This document shows positions 33,107-42,601 of a DNA stretch of 64,000 nt, in pieces. This stretch comes from an uncultured Phascolarctobacterium sp. (GTDB lineage: Bacteria > Bacillota > Negativicutes > Acidaminococcales > Acidaminococcaceae), in the NCBI GenBank assembly GCA_958448515.1, contig CAUDEF010000004.1, forward strand, positions 62,001-126,000, given 5' to 3'. The position numbers were made by a program, and so were the translations under genes. The notes under the pieces are model-generated. The model was not told where the DNA came from, searched no databases, and saw only the letters and a list, made by a program, of their open reading frames with translations. The stretch's first letter is position 1. Every line of letters begins with the position of its first letter.

Positions 33107-34840
33107 TCATTTATCCTCTTTACTGCGATACTGAATTTTATACAAGTGAGCATATAGACCATCTTTAGCTATTAATTCATCATGGCTGCCTTCTTCAACA
33201 AGAGAGCCATCTTCCAATACGAGAATTTTATCAGCATTTTTAATCGTAGAAAGTCTGTGAGCAATAACAAAAGAAGTTCTTCCTACCATTAATCTGTCCA
33301 GAGCTTCCTGTACTACACGTTCGCTCTCGGTATCAAGAGCAGAAGTAGCTTCATCCAAAATCAGAATCTGAGGATTTTTCAATATTGCGCGGGCAATAGA
33401 AATACGCTGACGCTGGCCTCCTGAAATATTCACGCCGCGATCCCCCAGCATGGTCTCATAACCATTGGGAAGTTCCATAATAAAATTATGTGCATTAGCA
33501 GCCTTGGCTGCAGCTTCAACTTCTTCTTTCGTAGCATCAAGACGTCCATAAAGAATATTATCATACACACTGCCGTTAAAAAGCATTGTTTCCTGAGGAA
33601 CTATACCCACCTGCTCGCGTAAAGAGTTTAGTGTAACATTTCTTATGTCATGACCATCAATTTTTATACTGCCTGAAGTAATATCGTAAAAGCGCGGCAG
33701 TAAGCTGGCAATGGTTGATTTTCCGGCACCGGAAGGACCAACAATCGCAACAACCTTACCTGGCGGAACATTAAAAGAAAGATTCTTCAATACAACTTCA
33801 TCTTTGTTGTAAGCAAAAGAAACATCTTTAAACTCAACATGACCATGAATCTGCTTCAAAGTATCAGCATTCTCAACCTCTTTAATTTTTTCTTCCATAT
33901 CGAGAATACTAAAAACACGATCGCCTGCAGCCAAAGCCTGCTGAATACTTGCTACAACTTTAGTCAAGCGTTTAATGGGATTGGCAATATTTACCGCATA
34001 CACCAGAAAAGCTACTAACGCACCGGCAGTAATATCTCCCTCTATAACACTGCTGCCTCCATACCACATTACAATGGTAACTCCGATAGCAGCAACAAAT
34101 TCAACAGTAGGTGTCAGTAAAGCGTTGAGTTTGATATTTTTCATATTGGCATAAAAATTGGTTTGATTTTGTGCGTCAAATTTATCTATCTCATAGTCCT
34201 CTCTGCAAAAAGATTTTACAACCCTTGCAGAAGCAACAACTTCCTGCAGAATAGAGGTAAGTTCTGCTGTACAGGCCTGTATATGACCGCCATTTTTTCT
34301 GATTTTTTTACCGAAAAACTTCATGAACCACAATACTACGGGCATTGTGCAGAAGGTAAACAAAGTAAGCTTCCAGTCCAGCCACAGCATAGCCATAATA
34401 CTGCCAACAAGGATCAATCCCTCTGTAACAAATTCAACAGCTCTGTCAACCATGGCACTCTGCAATGCAGCAACGTCATTAGTTACGTAACTCATAATAG
34501 TACCTGTTTTATTCTTATCATAAAATGACATACTCAGACGCTGCATTTTTCTGAAGATATCTCCTCTGATATCTATGACCACCTTCTGTCCTACCCAGCT
34601 CATCAGATAAGATTGACCATAGAAAAATCCTCCGCGGATAATAAATACTATAATAATACTCAGCGCTATAATGTTAAGCATTACCATGTCCTTCTGAACC
34701 AGAACCTTATCTACTACATCTTTTATTATCCAGGGCAAATACAAATTACAGCCAGCTGCCAGACAGGTACATAATACAGCCAGTAATAATCTGTGCATAT
34801 ACGGTTTTACATATTTTAAAAGTCTCAGATATAAATTCAT
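33107..34840 (-). CDS. msbA: Lipid A/LPS flippase MsbA
   Basis: 577 residues, ABC half-transporter: six membrane segments (about 15-310), then nucleotide-binding domain with Walker A GPSGAGKST, Q-loop GIVPQETMLF, signature ISGGQRQRISIARAIL, Walker B ILILDEATSALD, and H-loop IAHRLSTIK. Length equals E. coli MsbA (582). Flips Kdo-lipid A to the periplasmic leaflet. Context between lpxB and waaA-lpxK makes MsbA far more likely than a drug exporter. Overlaps lpxB by 4 nt. Confidence 0.93.
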   Translation of the reverse strand: MNLYLRLLKYVKPYMHRLLLAVLCTCLAAGCNLYLPWIIKDVVDKVLVQKDMVMLNIIALSIIIVFIIRGGFFYGQSYLMSWVGQKVVIDIRGDIFRKMQRLSMSFYDKNKTGTIMSYVTNDVAALQSAMVDRAVEFVTEGLILVGSIMAMLWLDWKLTLFTFCTMPVVLWFMKFFGKKIRKNGGHIQACTAELTSILQEVVASARVVKSFCREDYEIDKFDAQNQTNFYANMKNIKLNALLTPTVEFVAAIGVTIVMWYGGSSVIEGDITAGALVAFLVYAVNIANPIKRLTKVVASIQQALAAGDRVFSILDMEEKIKEVENADTLKQIHGHVEFKDVSFAYNKDEVVLKNLSFNVPPGKVVAIVGPSGAGKSTIASLLPRFYDITSGSIKIDGHDIRNVTLNSLREQVGIVPQETMLFNGSVYDNILYGRLDATKEEVEAAAKAANAHNFIMELPNGYETMLGDRGVNISGGQRQRISIARAILKNPQILILDEATSALDTESERVVQEALDRLMVGRTSFVIAHRLSTIKNADKILVLEDGSLVEEGSHDELIAKDGLYAHLYKIQYRSKEDK

Positions 34841-35973
34841 TTTTTCTCCTCAGCTAACTCTAATACTAACCTTGCCACACGTTCTACAGCTCCGGGCTCA
34901 CCCAGTCTCTCTTTAACGTATTCAAGATCTTTATGCATCTGTGCATTTCTTTCCGGCTGCAAAAGCGCTATTGCTTCTTCTGCAACTTTGGCAGGAGTAA
35001 AATTCTCCTGTAAAAGTTCGGGTAAAATATGCCTGCCGGCAACAATATTCGGAAGACCAATATCAGGAATATTAATTACCAGACGGGCAATAAAAGCAGT
35101 AACAGGCGAAGTTTTATAAACAATAACACTTCCAAGCCCGCACAGCGCAGCTTCCAAAGTTACTGTTCCGCTGGTAGCCAGCGCCAGATCAGCAACACTG
35201 AACAAATCATAGTTATGTCCTTCTGTAATTCTGACCTTAACACCAGAAGCCTTAATCTTATCCTCCAGCATACTTAAAGGAATAGTGCCTGCTCTTGGCA
35301 TGGTAAAATCAACCTCGGGCATTTTTCCCTGAATAATCTTAGCCGCTGCCAGCAATGTAGGAAGCATTTTTTCAATTTCCATCAGACGGCTTCCAGGCAT
35401 CAGCAAAATAAGCTTTCTGCCGGGCTTTTTACCGGCAAATGACTCTGCCTCAGATCTGCTTAAAGAAGGTTTAACAATATCAACCAGCGGATGACCTACA
35501 AACACAGTATCTGCTCCCGCTTTATGATATACATCATATTCAAAAGGGAATATAGCAGCTACTTTATCAACTATTTGGGCCACCTTTTTTGCACGGCTCT
35601 TATGCCATGCCCAGGCAGACGGACTGATATATGAAACAACAGGAATACCTTTATCATGAGCCAGTTTAGCCAGTTTCATATTAAATCCGGGATAATCTAC
35701 TACTACAAGACAGTCCGGTTTTCTCTCATCCATTACTTTAGCAAATTCACTGCGCAGTTTAAACAAAGCAGGCAGTTTTTTGATAACCTCAACAAATCCC
35801 ATTACACCGTGGTCTTTAATATCAAATAATACTTCGCCGCCAGCTTTGCGCAAAGCATCGCCGCCCATACCAAAAACTTCGGCATCTTTATTTATTTTTT
35901 TTATAGCAGCAGTAACAGCTGCCGCATGTATATCACCTGAAGCTTCACCTGCAGATATCAGAATTTTAGTCAT
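34837..35973 (-). CDS. lpxB: Lipid A disaccharide synthase
   Basis: 378 residues from ATG 35973 (AGGTG 7 nt upstream). GT-B fold: ILISAGEASGDIHAAAV, GVMGFVEVIKKLP, VDYPGFNMKLAK, YISPSAWAWHKSR, LPGSRLMEIEKMLP, ATSGTVTLEAAL. Joins UDP-diacylglucosamine to lipid X. First gene after a terminator-like hairpin at 36052. Confidence 0.95.
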   Translation of the reverse strand: MTKILISAGEASGDIHAAAVTAAIKKINKDAEVFGMGGDALRKAGGEVLFDIKDHGVMGFVEVIKKLPALFKLRSEFAKVMDERKPDCLVVVDYPGFNMKLAKLAHDKGIPVVSYISPSAWAWHKSRAKKVAQIVDKVAAIFPFEYDVYHKAGADTVFVGHPLVDIVKPSLSRSEAESFAGKKPGRKLILLMPGSRLMEIEKMLPTLLAAAKIIQGKMPEVDFTMPRAGTIPLSMLEDKIKASGVKVRITEGHNYDLFSVADLALATSGTVTLEAALCGLGSVIVYKTSPVTAFIARLVINIPDIGLPNIVAGRHILPELLQENFTPAKVAEEAIALLQPERNAQMHKDLEYVKERLGEPGAVERVARLVLELAEEKK

Positions 35974-36051
35974 GGTCAAACACCTTTTCTCAATCTTTTA
36001 TGTACAATCTAAAAAAGTCTACAACATTTCATTGTATATTATAACATAAAA

Positions 36052-36077
36052 AGCGACCAACAATACTGTTGGTCGCT
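36052..36077 (-). terminator. Terminator-like hairpin between lpxI and lpxB
   Basis: Perfect 11-bp stem (36052-36062 with 36067-36077, 4-nt loop), followed on the minus strand by TTTTATG. It may split the cluster into two transcripts. Confidence 0.65.
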
Positions 36078-36102
36078 ATAAAAATGAAATTTTTATGTTA
36101 AT

Positions 36103-36909
36103 TTATTTAACTAAAATTGTGATATTATTAGCGTCAGCCATAGCTATAGTCTTTTCACGGTCAACAATCAAAGTGTTTCCCGCTTCAATTACAATACCAG
36201 TTGCACCGGCATGGATCATAGACTCCATAGTTTTCGTTCCAAAACCGGGAATATCAAAACGCTGATCCTGTGAAGGCTTGGCAGCTTTGGCAACTATAAC
36301 GCCGCCCTTACCAAGAAATCCTCCGCGTAAAATGCAGGCATCAGTTCCTTCAATGGCCTCTACAGCCATTACAGCACGATTTTTTACAACAACGGTCTGT
36401 CCTATATCAAGTCCGCCAATAGCTTTAGCCATAGCAAAACCAAATTCCATATCAGCAAGCTCTGCCTCAGTAGGCTTACGCTTTGTCAGCACACCCGGCT
36501 GCGGCAAAAGCGGTCTGATCATCTCGGTCTGATCCATAACATGAATTCCATCACCTTCAAGTTCCTTAACTATAGCATTCATGATAGTATCATCTTTACG
36601 ATCAGGAATAGTCGCCAGAATTTTAATAGCCCTCAGATCAGGTACAATCTTTCCGGCTTTATATAAAACTTCTTTAGTAACCTTGCCAATCATTGTAACC
36701 TTTGTTACGCGATGCTTTTTCAAAGTTGAAATAATCTTGCCTATTTTGCCGATATTTATATCATAATAGTAGTCTGCATACGCAGAAAGTTCTTCATCTA
36801 TATCAGGAACTACACCAATAGCAACAACTTCGTACCCCTGCTCTTTGGCAGACTTTGCCACTTCAACAGGCAGATGCCCGATTCCTGATAAAATTCCTAT
36901 AATTTTCAT
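36103..36909 (-). CDS. lpxI: UDP-2,3-diacylglucosamine pyrophosphatase LpxI
   Basis: 268 residues of the LpxI family (DUF1009), unrelated to LpxH: IGILSGIGHLPVEVAKSAK, MIGKVTKEVLYK, DDTIMNAIVKELE, and C-terminal AVEAIEGTDACILRGG with KPSQDQRFDIPGFG. Releases lipid X from UDP-diacylglucosamine. Sits between lpxA and lpxB, exactly its place in the pathway. Confidence 0.93.
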   Translation of the reverse strand: MKIIGILSGIGHLPVEVAKSAKEQGYEVVAIGVVPDIDEELSAYADYYYDINIGKIGKIISTLKKHRVTKVTMIGKVTKEVLYKAGKIVPDLRAIKILATIPDRKDDTIMNAIVKELEGDGIHVMDQTEMIRPLLPQPGVLTKRKPTEAELADMEFGFAMAKAIGGLDIGQTVVVKNRAVMAVEAIEGTDACILRGGFLGKGGVIVAKAAKPSQDQRFDIPGFGTKTMESMIHAGATGIVIEAGNTLIVDREKTIAMADANNITILVK

Positions 36910-36913
36910 TAAC

Positions 36914-37720
36914 TTATCCTCTGCGGGTACGAATAATACCGCGTTCTACATTACGCAGGAAACGCAGTAAATGTTCTACCGGTTCACAGCTGTCCAGTTC
37001 CTGCTCCATAGCAGCAATAGCTTCCTGCAAAGGCAAGCCACTGTGATAGAGAATGCGGAAAGCCTTTTTCAGCTGACTGCGCTCTTCAGCAGGCATACCT
37101 GCTCTGGAAAGACCTACGCTGTTTAAACCGGATACCAAAGCTGGGTCACCGGCAACAATCATAAACGGAGGTACATCCTGTGCCACACGCGCCATACCGC
37201 CAATCATTACATTGCGGCCAATTTTACAGAACTGATGCACAGCAGACAAACCGCCAATTACAGCACGATCCTCTACAATAACATGTCCTGCAAGAGTAGC
37301 CACATTAGACATAATAACATTGCTGCCCACAATGCAGTTGTGAGCAACATGGGTATAAGCCATCATTAAAATATTATTGCCAATGCGGGTTTCATTACCT
37401 TCGCCGGTAGCTCTGTTAACAGTGCAGCATTCCCTGAACACACAGCCATCACCGATAATAGTATAAGATTTTTCACCTTCAAATTTAAGATCCTGCGGCT
37501 CTGCACCAATAGAACAACCAGGGAAAAACTTACAGTTTTTGCCAACAGTTGTATATCTGTGAATAACCGCATGAGGACCTATTTCGCAGCCATCACCAAT
37601 AACAGTATCTTCATCAATTACAGCATACGGTCCTATTTTTACACCTTTTCCAATGACAGCACCAGGATGAACTATTGCTGTTTCATGTATCTCACAATCA
37701 GGTCTCATAACCGAACTCAT
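36914..37720 (-). CDS. lpxA: UDP-N-acetylglucosamine acyltransferase
   Basis: 268 residues from ATG 37720 (GGAG 8 nt upstream; a GTG at 37729 is weaker). Left-handed beta-helix of hexapeptide repeats (IHETAIVHPGAVIGKGVKIG), catalytic histidine in YTHVAHNCIVG, C-terminal helical region. First step of lipid A synthesis. 171 bp separate it from fabZ upstream, with no clear terminator. Confidence 0.95.
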   Translation of the reverse strand: MSSVMRPDCEIHETAIVHPGAVIGKGVKIGPYAVIDEDTVIGDGCEIGPHAVIHRYTTVGKNCKFFPGCSIGAEPQDLKFEGEKSYTIIGDGCVFRECCTVNRATGEGNETRIGNNILMMAYTHVAHNCIVGSNVIMSNVATLAGHVIVEDRAVIGGLSAVHQFCKIGRNVMIGGMARVAQDVPPFMIVAGDPALVSGLNSVGLSRAGMPAEERSQLKKAFRILYHSGLPLQEAIAAMEQELDSCEPVEHLLRFLRNVERGIIRTRRG

Positions 37721-37896
37721 ATTTCCCACTCCTCTGTTTTAATCGTACGATTAAACAACAAAACATAAATATATTTATAAAGTCTTCTTACATCTCTTTT
37801 TTTAACCTGTCAAATTCGGTTATTTTTTCTAATTACAAGCCTTTAACTTCCTAAATCACTATATTTCGCATTTATTCAGCGTTTTTTATTAAATTA

Positions 37897-38337
37897 TCAG
37901 TTTTTAGGGTCCATGATTGCAAAAGTACAGTCACACTCGCAAGCAACAGAGCCATCAACTTTACCTTCACAGTGAATAACACCCATATTGCCGCGAATTT
38001 TAACAACTTCAGCAGTAGTTACAACCTGATCACCAGGGACAACCTGTCTGCGGAAACGTACATTATCAATCTTGCCGAAAACAGCAATTTTACCGCGATT
38101 TTCTTCAGGATAAAGCATTGCTACGCCGCCAACCTGAGCCATAGCCTCTATAAGCAAAACACCGGGCATAATCGGTTCATTTGGGAAATGTCCTAAAAAC
38201 TGCATTTCGTTGGCAGTAATATTTTTTATGCCAACTGCTCTTTTCATGGGTTCAAGTTCCAAAATACGATCTACCAGCAGCATCGGATAACGGTGGGGTA
38301 AAATCTTTTTAATTTCATTAATATCAAGCACTGTCAT
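37897..38337 (-). CDS. fabZ: 3-hydroxyacyl-ACP dehydratase
   Basis: 146 residues, hot-dog fold: LPHRYPMLLVDRI, catalytic GHFPNEPIMPGVLLIEAMAQ. Competes with LpxA for 3-hydroxyacyl-ACP, which explains the common lpxC-fabZ-lpxA linkage. ATG shares one base with the lpxC stop. Confidence 0.95.
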   Translation of the reverse strand: MTVLDINEIKKILPHRYPMLLVDRILELEPMKRAVGIKNITANEMQFLGHFPNEPIMPGVLLIEAMAQVGGVAMLYPEENRGKIAVFGKIDNVRFRRQVVPGDQVVTTAEVVKIRGNMGVIHCEGKVDGSVACECDCTFAIMDPKN

Positions 38338-39182
38338 TATTTTTCCTCCCTTAATCTGTAAGCTTGTATTTGTTTTGCAATATCTGCATTAAAAGCATGT
38401 CCTGTTTTAACTGCAATTACATGTGCTTTTATTGGTCCCAATAAATACAGATCTCCAATAGCATCAAGTATTTTATGACGAATAAGCTCATTTTCAAATC
38501 TGGGAACGGACAAAATTGTTTCCTTATCAAATACAACTACATTTTCCAGACTTCCGCCCAGTCCAAGTCCCATTTTACGCAGCATATCCAGTTCTTCCAT
38601 AAATGCTACAGTTCTTGCAGGCATAATTTCCTTAAGGAAACTTTCTTTGTCCAGTTCTATATCAAAATACTGAGTTCCCAGCAACGGGTGTTTATTGATA
38701 GATGTAAAGGAAATTCTGTATCCATCATAAGGAAGGACAGTAATGTATCTGTCACCATCATATACAGAAAAAGCTTTATCTACCTTGTATACTTCTCTTT
38801 CTGCATCCTGAGCAACAATACCTGCCTCTTCAAGCAGTTCGCAGAAAACTTTGGCACTGCCATCTGTTACAGGAGGTTCAGGTGATGACATTTCAATACG
38901 AATATTGTCTACAGCCATCATAGACAGCGCTCCCATTAAGTGCTCTACAGTAAAAACTTCCGCACCATTACTGCTCAAGGTAGTGGCCTTTACAGTTGAA
39001 CTGACATTTTCCGGTCTTGCTTCAATTTCCGGTGCACCCGGCAAGTCTGTTCTTATGAAAACTATTCCGCTGTTAACTGCACCTGGTTTTAAAGTCATTA
39101 CAACTTCCTTGCCTGAATGCAGTCCAATACCTGAATAAGTAACAGATTTAGCAATAGTGTGCTGCATGTTATTCTCAGTCAT
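38337..39182 (-). CDS. lpxC: UDP-3-O-acyl-GlcNAc deacetylase
   Basis: 281 residues. Zinc site: TVEHLMGAL (His) and RHKILDAIGDLYLLG (His and Asp); also GIGLHSGKEV and FEMALRKMGLGLGGS-like LDMLRKMGLGLGGSLENVV. Committed, normally proteolytically controlled step of lipid A synthesis. Slightly shorter than E. coli LpxC (305). Here a single enzyme, not the LpxC-FabZ fusion seen in some phyla. Confidence 0.95.
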   Translation of the reverse strand: MTENNMQHTIAKSVTYSGIGLHSGKEVVMTLKPGAVNSGIVFIRTDLPGAPEIEARPENVSSTVKATTLSSNGAEVFTVEHLMGALSMMAVDNIRIEMSSPEPPVTDGSAKVFCELLEEAGIVAQDAEREVYKVDKAFSVYDGDRYITVLPYDGYRISFTSINKHPLLGTQYFDIELDKESFLKEIMPARTVAFMEELDMLRKMGLGLGGSLENVVVFDKETILSVPRFENELIRHKILDAIGDLYLLGPIKAHVIAVKTGHAFNADIAKQIQAYRLREEK

Positions 39183-39194
39183 AATACGCCTCCT

Positions 39195-40079
39195 TTATTT
39201 TTTAAATCTTTTTTTACCATCTTTCCAGCGGTCATGTACCCAAAACCACATTTCCGGCTGGCTGATGATCTCGTGTTCCAAAATAGTTACCATTTCCCTG
39301 GTAACCTGATAAAAATCCTGTTCTTTATCCTTTGTTTTTGGTGTATACAAAGGCGGATAAATTTTAGCTGTGCATGTACCATCTTCATTATTGTGCAGAA
39401 AAATCGGCAGAATGGGAGAACCATATATTCTTGATAAAGCCGCTGCACCAAGAGGGATAACTGATTTTTTCCCAAAAAGATTGATTTCCACACCGTCATC
39501 ATTAGTATCCTGATCATACAAAACACCCAGCAGATGTTTTTCTCTGAGCATTCTGCTGATCGCAAGCAGCCCGCTTTCACCTCTGTTATAGGCTACTTTC
39601 TGTCCTACCAGCTGACGATATTCGTTGATAAATTTATCCATGTGGCTGTTATTTTGCTTACGGGTAATTGAGAGCATCGGATATCCATGCAAAGCTACTG
39701 TAGCTCCCAAAAGTTCCCAGTTGCCATAATGGCCTGTAGCCATTATTACACCCTTGTTAAGCTTATATGCAGCATCCAGATATTCTAATCCTTCAACTTT
39801 AACCAGCTCATTAATATTATCTTTATTCAGAAGAGGAAAACGCATAACTTCTACAATCATACGGCCAAAACGTTTTAAACTGTCATTGGCAATCTGCTCT
39901 GCTCTCTCTTCACCGACACCAAGACACTCCATAACATTGGCCTTAGCCATTTCCATTCTCCATTTTGGTACTGCCAAAAGTGCAACACTGCCCAAAAATT
40001 TAGCAGCCAGACTTCTGATAAATTTAGGTGATATGCACATCACCCAGCTGAACAATTTAACTATATAATAACCTAACAT
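39195..40079 (-). CDS. LpxL/HtrB-type lipid A acyltransferase, copy 2
   Basis: 294 residues. N-terminal hydrophobic segment (YYIVKLFSWVMCISPKFI), catalytic GHYGNWELLGATVALHGYP, signature SHMDKFINEYRQ and LLGVLYDQDTNDDG. About one third identical by eye to copy 1 at 26584, so the two may add different secondary chains. Between lpxD and lpxC. Confidence 0.9.
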   Translation of the reverse strand: MLGYYIVKLFSWVMCISPKFIRSLAAKFLGSVALLAVPKWRMEMAKANVMECLGVGEERAEQIANDSLKRFGRMIVEVMRFPLLNKDNINELVKVEGLEYLDAAYKLNKGVIMATGHYGNWELLGATVALHGYPMLSITRKQNNSHMDKFINEYRQLVGQKVAYNRGESGLLAISRMLREKHLLGVLYDQDTNDDGVEINLFGKKSVIPLGAAALSRIYGSPILPIFLHNNEDGTCTAKIYPPLYTPKTKDKEQDFYQVTREMVTILEHEIISQPEMWFWVHDRWKDGKKRFKK

Positions 40080-40096
40080 AAAATACCACCGTCAGC

Positions 40097-41125
40097 TTAC
40101 TTGCTTTGTAAGTTCTTCAGCTCTTTTTCAAGTTCTTTAACACGTTTTAGCAAATCGCCTACTTTACGCAGATTAGCTTCCTGTTTGAGCCATTCCTTAT
40201 GCGGCATTGCAGGGAATCCAGCCATAAAGGAATTCGCCGGAACACTGCTGGTAATACCTGTTTTGCCGCCGAATACGCAGTTATCACCAATAGTAATATG
40301 ACCAACAGTACCAACCTGACCTGCAAAAGTAACATTATTGCCAACTTTAACGCTGCCGGAAATACCAACATGCGCAACAACAAGGCAATTTTCACCCAGA
40401 ACATCGTTATGACCAAGATGTACAAGGTTATCGATTTTAGTTCCTTTGCCAATAACAGTACTGTCTACGGTAGCTCTGTCAATACAGGTATTATTGCCAA
40501 TTTCAACATCATCATGAATTACTACATTGCCAGTCTGAAGAACTTTGCTGTGCTTGCCATTCTGAGTAATATAGCCAAAACCATCACCGCCAATAACAGC
40601 TCCAGCCTGTAAAATAACTCTGTCACCAAGAACACAGTCTTCACGTACAGTAACGCTTGGGTAAACTATGCAGTCTTTGCCGACTTTAACACGTTTGCCA
40701 ATATAAACATGAGGATAGATAATACATCCGTCGCCAATTTCCGCATCATCTTCAATAACGGCAAAAGGCTGAACAGCTACATTAGCTCCAATCTTTGCTT
40801 TTTCAGATACATATGCCAGCGGGCTTACTACACGTTCAACTTCTTCCGGTGCACGGAAAAGTTCAAGCAATGCAGCAAAAGCAGCACGCGGATTTTCAAC
40901 GCGAATTACAGGACGTCCATCAAGTTCAGGATCGTTGTGGCTTAATACCATAACACCAGCTTTACTTAAATGGCAGTGTTCCACATGCGGCGGAACAGCA
41001 AATGAAATATCCTGCGGACCAGCTTCAACCAGCCCATTTACACCGGTAATTACCAGCTCGGGATTATCGTTTTCTACCGTACCTTTTAAAAATACAGCCA
41101 ACTCTTGTACACTTTTCTCCATCAT
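40097..41125 (-). CDS. lpxD: UDP-3-O-acylglucosamine N-acyltransferase
   Basis: 342 residues: N-terminal uridine-binding domain (FLKGTVENDNPELVITGVNG), left-handed beta-helix (VAVQPFAVIEDDAEIGDGC onwards), catalytic HLGHNDVLGENC, C-terminal helix (LKRVKELEKELKNL). Third lipid A acylation step. Immediately downstream of the OmpH-like genes, as skp-lpxD in E. coli. Confidence 0.95.
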   Translation of the reverse strand: MMEKSVQELAVFLKGTVENDNPELVITGVNGLVEAGPQDISFAVPPHVEHCHLSKAGVMVLSHNDPELDGRPVIRVENPRAAFAALLELFRAPEEVERVVSPLAYVSEKAKIGANVAVQPFAVIEDDAEIGDGCIIYPHVYIGKRVKVGKDCIVYPSVTVREDCVLGDRVILQAGAVIGGDGFGYITQNGKHSKVLQTGNVVIHDDVEIGNNTCIDRATVDSTVIGKGTKIDNLVHLGHNDVLGENCLVVAHVGISGSVKVGNNVTFAGQVGTVGHITIGDNCVFGGKTGITSSVPANSFMAGFPAMPHKEWLKQEANLRKVGDLLKRVKELEKELKNLQSK

Positions 41126-41207
41126 CTTTACCTCACCATAATTATTTATAACATCTCTGCAACGGTAAAAGCGGACGGACGAATCCGCCCGCTCAGGGTG
41201 CTGCTAT

Positions 41208-41615
41208 TTATTTCATTTTATCAATAACGTCCTGAGTTACATCAGTACCGCCTTGTGGAACTGCTTCTTTTATCAAAATTGCTCCCAGACCTTTATCCTT
41301 GGCAACCTGATTTAAAGCATTATCAAAGCTTGCTTTCATTTTATTCTGCGCTTCACTTTGTACAAGCTGTGCTTTAGCAGTAAAATCTTCTGCTACTTTC
41401 TTTTGTTCTTCAGCGCTTTTGCCTGCCATTGCAGCATCCATCTCAGCTTTCAGATCCTGCAGCTTTTTATTGGCATCTTCTCTGGTAGTTTTAATAACAG
41501 CAGCTTCAGTTTCTACTTTTTTCATATCTACAGTACCAAAATCAGCATTTCTGCCACTGCAGCCAAAAGTTAACATGGCACTTGCAATCAATAAACCTGC
41601 GATAAGTTTTTTCAT
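41208..41615 (-). CDS. OmpH/Skp-like small lipoprotein
   Basis: 135 residues. Signal peptide with a probable lipobox cysteine (AMLTFGC), then TVDMKKVETEAAVIKTTRED and a helical coiled-coil (LQDLKAEMDAAMAGKSAEEQ), and the OmpH-type C-terminal motif GGTDVTQDVIDKM, shared with the gene at 42602. A short member of the Skp chaperone family, perhaps membrane-tethered. Confidence 0.75.
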   Translation of the reverse strand: MKKLIAGLLIASAMLTFGCSGRNADFGTVDMKKVETEAAVIKTTREDANKKLQDLKAEMDAAMAGKSAEEQKKVAEDFTAKAQLVQSEAQNKMKASFDNALNQVAKDKGLGAILIKEAVPQGGTDVTQDVIDKMK

Positions 41616-41626
41616 AATTTATTACC

Positions 41627-42544
41627 TCACTTGCTCTGTTTTTCAGGCAAAGCAGAAATCACCTGACTGGTAATATCTTCTGCATTTATATTTACCTTTA
41701 CTTCTCTGAATACTATCTCGTAATTATTTTTCGCAGCCAGATCAGCCACAATCTTTTCAATATCCTGATCTATCTGCTGTTTTATTTTACTATTTTTATC
41801 CTGTTGTTTTTTTATTTCTCTGTCCATAACAGCAAACATGTTCTTTAACGCCGGAGAAGCATCTTTAAACATGTCGTTATATTTGGCTTCAGACTGCTGT
41901 AACTGTTTCTGCACCTGAAGCTGCAGCCGATCAGCCTGCTCGCTCAGCCGCTCCTTCGATTCCTGACGGAACGGAGTCATTTTTTGCTCTACGTAAGCAG
42001 ATTTTTCAGCAGCTAAAAGCCTGAGCTTTTCTTCGCGGCTATTACGTACAACAGCAAGCTTCTCCTCCAGAGAAGCTCTCTCATCAGGACCAATCTTCAC
42101 AGAATCAAGCCGCACACGCAGATTAAACATTTTCAGCTGATAGGCATCTTCTATTTCTTTTTTTCGTTCTGCAATAACAGACTCAGCTTCCTGCTCAGCC
42201 TGAGCCTGAAGCTTCTGCAGTCTTACATTTTCCCTGGCCTGTGCAGCAAACATTCTTGTATTATAGTCTGCTGACAGATAAGTTTTCTCACTTACAGATT
42301 TCAGCTCACGCAGTTTATCCAGACTCTCAAGCTGCGATCTGGCTGCAAGCTCCTGATTTTTGCGTTTCTGAAGCAGGTCCTGCAGTACCAGCTCCTCTTC
42401 TTTAAGTTTGGCAGCAAGAGGATGCCTGTCTGCTATCTGCTCCATATCAATAACAGCAAACTTCTTTTGCAAAAATTCACCATTGCTGCATGCTGTCAAA
42501 AACATACTCAGCATCAGCAACACTACAAAAAATATCCTTGCCAT
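41627..42544 (-). CDS. Long OmpH/Skp-like lipoprotein
   Basis: 305 residues. Ideal lipobox (SMFLTACSNG). FAVIDMEQIADRHPLAAKLK is the OmpH-type opening. Most of the chain (40-250) is a long charged coiled-coil (RKNQELAARSQLESLDKLRE), ending NAEDITSQVISALP, again OmpH-like. About twice the size of Skp; its length suggests a tethered chaperone or spacer in the periplasm. Confidence 0.78.
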   Translation of the reverse strand: MARIFFVVLLMLSMFLTACSNGEFLQKKFAVIDMEQIADRHPLAAKLKEEELVLQDLLQKRKNQELAARSQLESLDKLRELKSVSEKTYLSADYNTRMFAAQARENVRLQKLQAQAEQEAESVIAERKKEIEDAYQLKMFNLRVRLDSVKIGPDERASLEEKLAVVRNSREEKLRLLAAEKSAYVEQKMTPFRQESKERLSEQADRLQLQVQKQLQQSEAKYNDMFKDASPALKNMFAVMDREIKKQQDKNSKIKQQIDQDIEKIVADLAAKNNYEIVFREVKVNINAEDITSQVISALPEKQSK

Positions 42545-42572
42545 CTTCTGCTCCTGTGCTCACAGTAAAGAA

Positions 42573-42590
42573 GGCCCTGCGGCAAGGGCC
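42573..42590 (-). terminator. Short hairpin after the first OmpH-like gene
   Basis: Stem GGCCCT/AGGGCC (42573-42578 with 42585-42590), no strong T run. Perhaps an attenuator or processing site rather than a full terminator. Confidence 0.35.
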
Positions 42591-42601
42591 CTGAAGAAAT
42601 T

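Noticed and set aside
33107..34840. Drug-export ABC transporter
   Set aside because: Motifs alone would allow it, but size and position between lpxB and waaA-lpxK favour MsbA.
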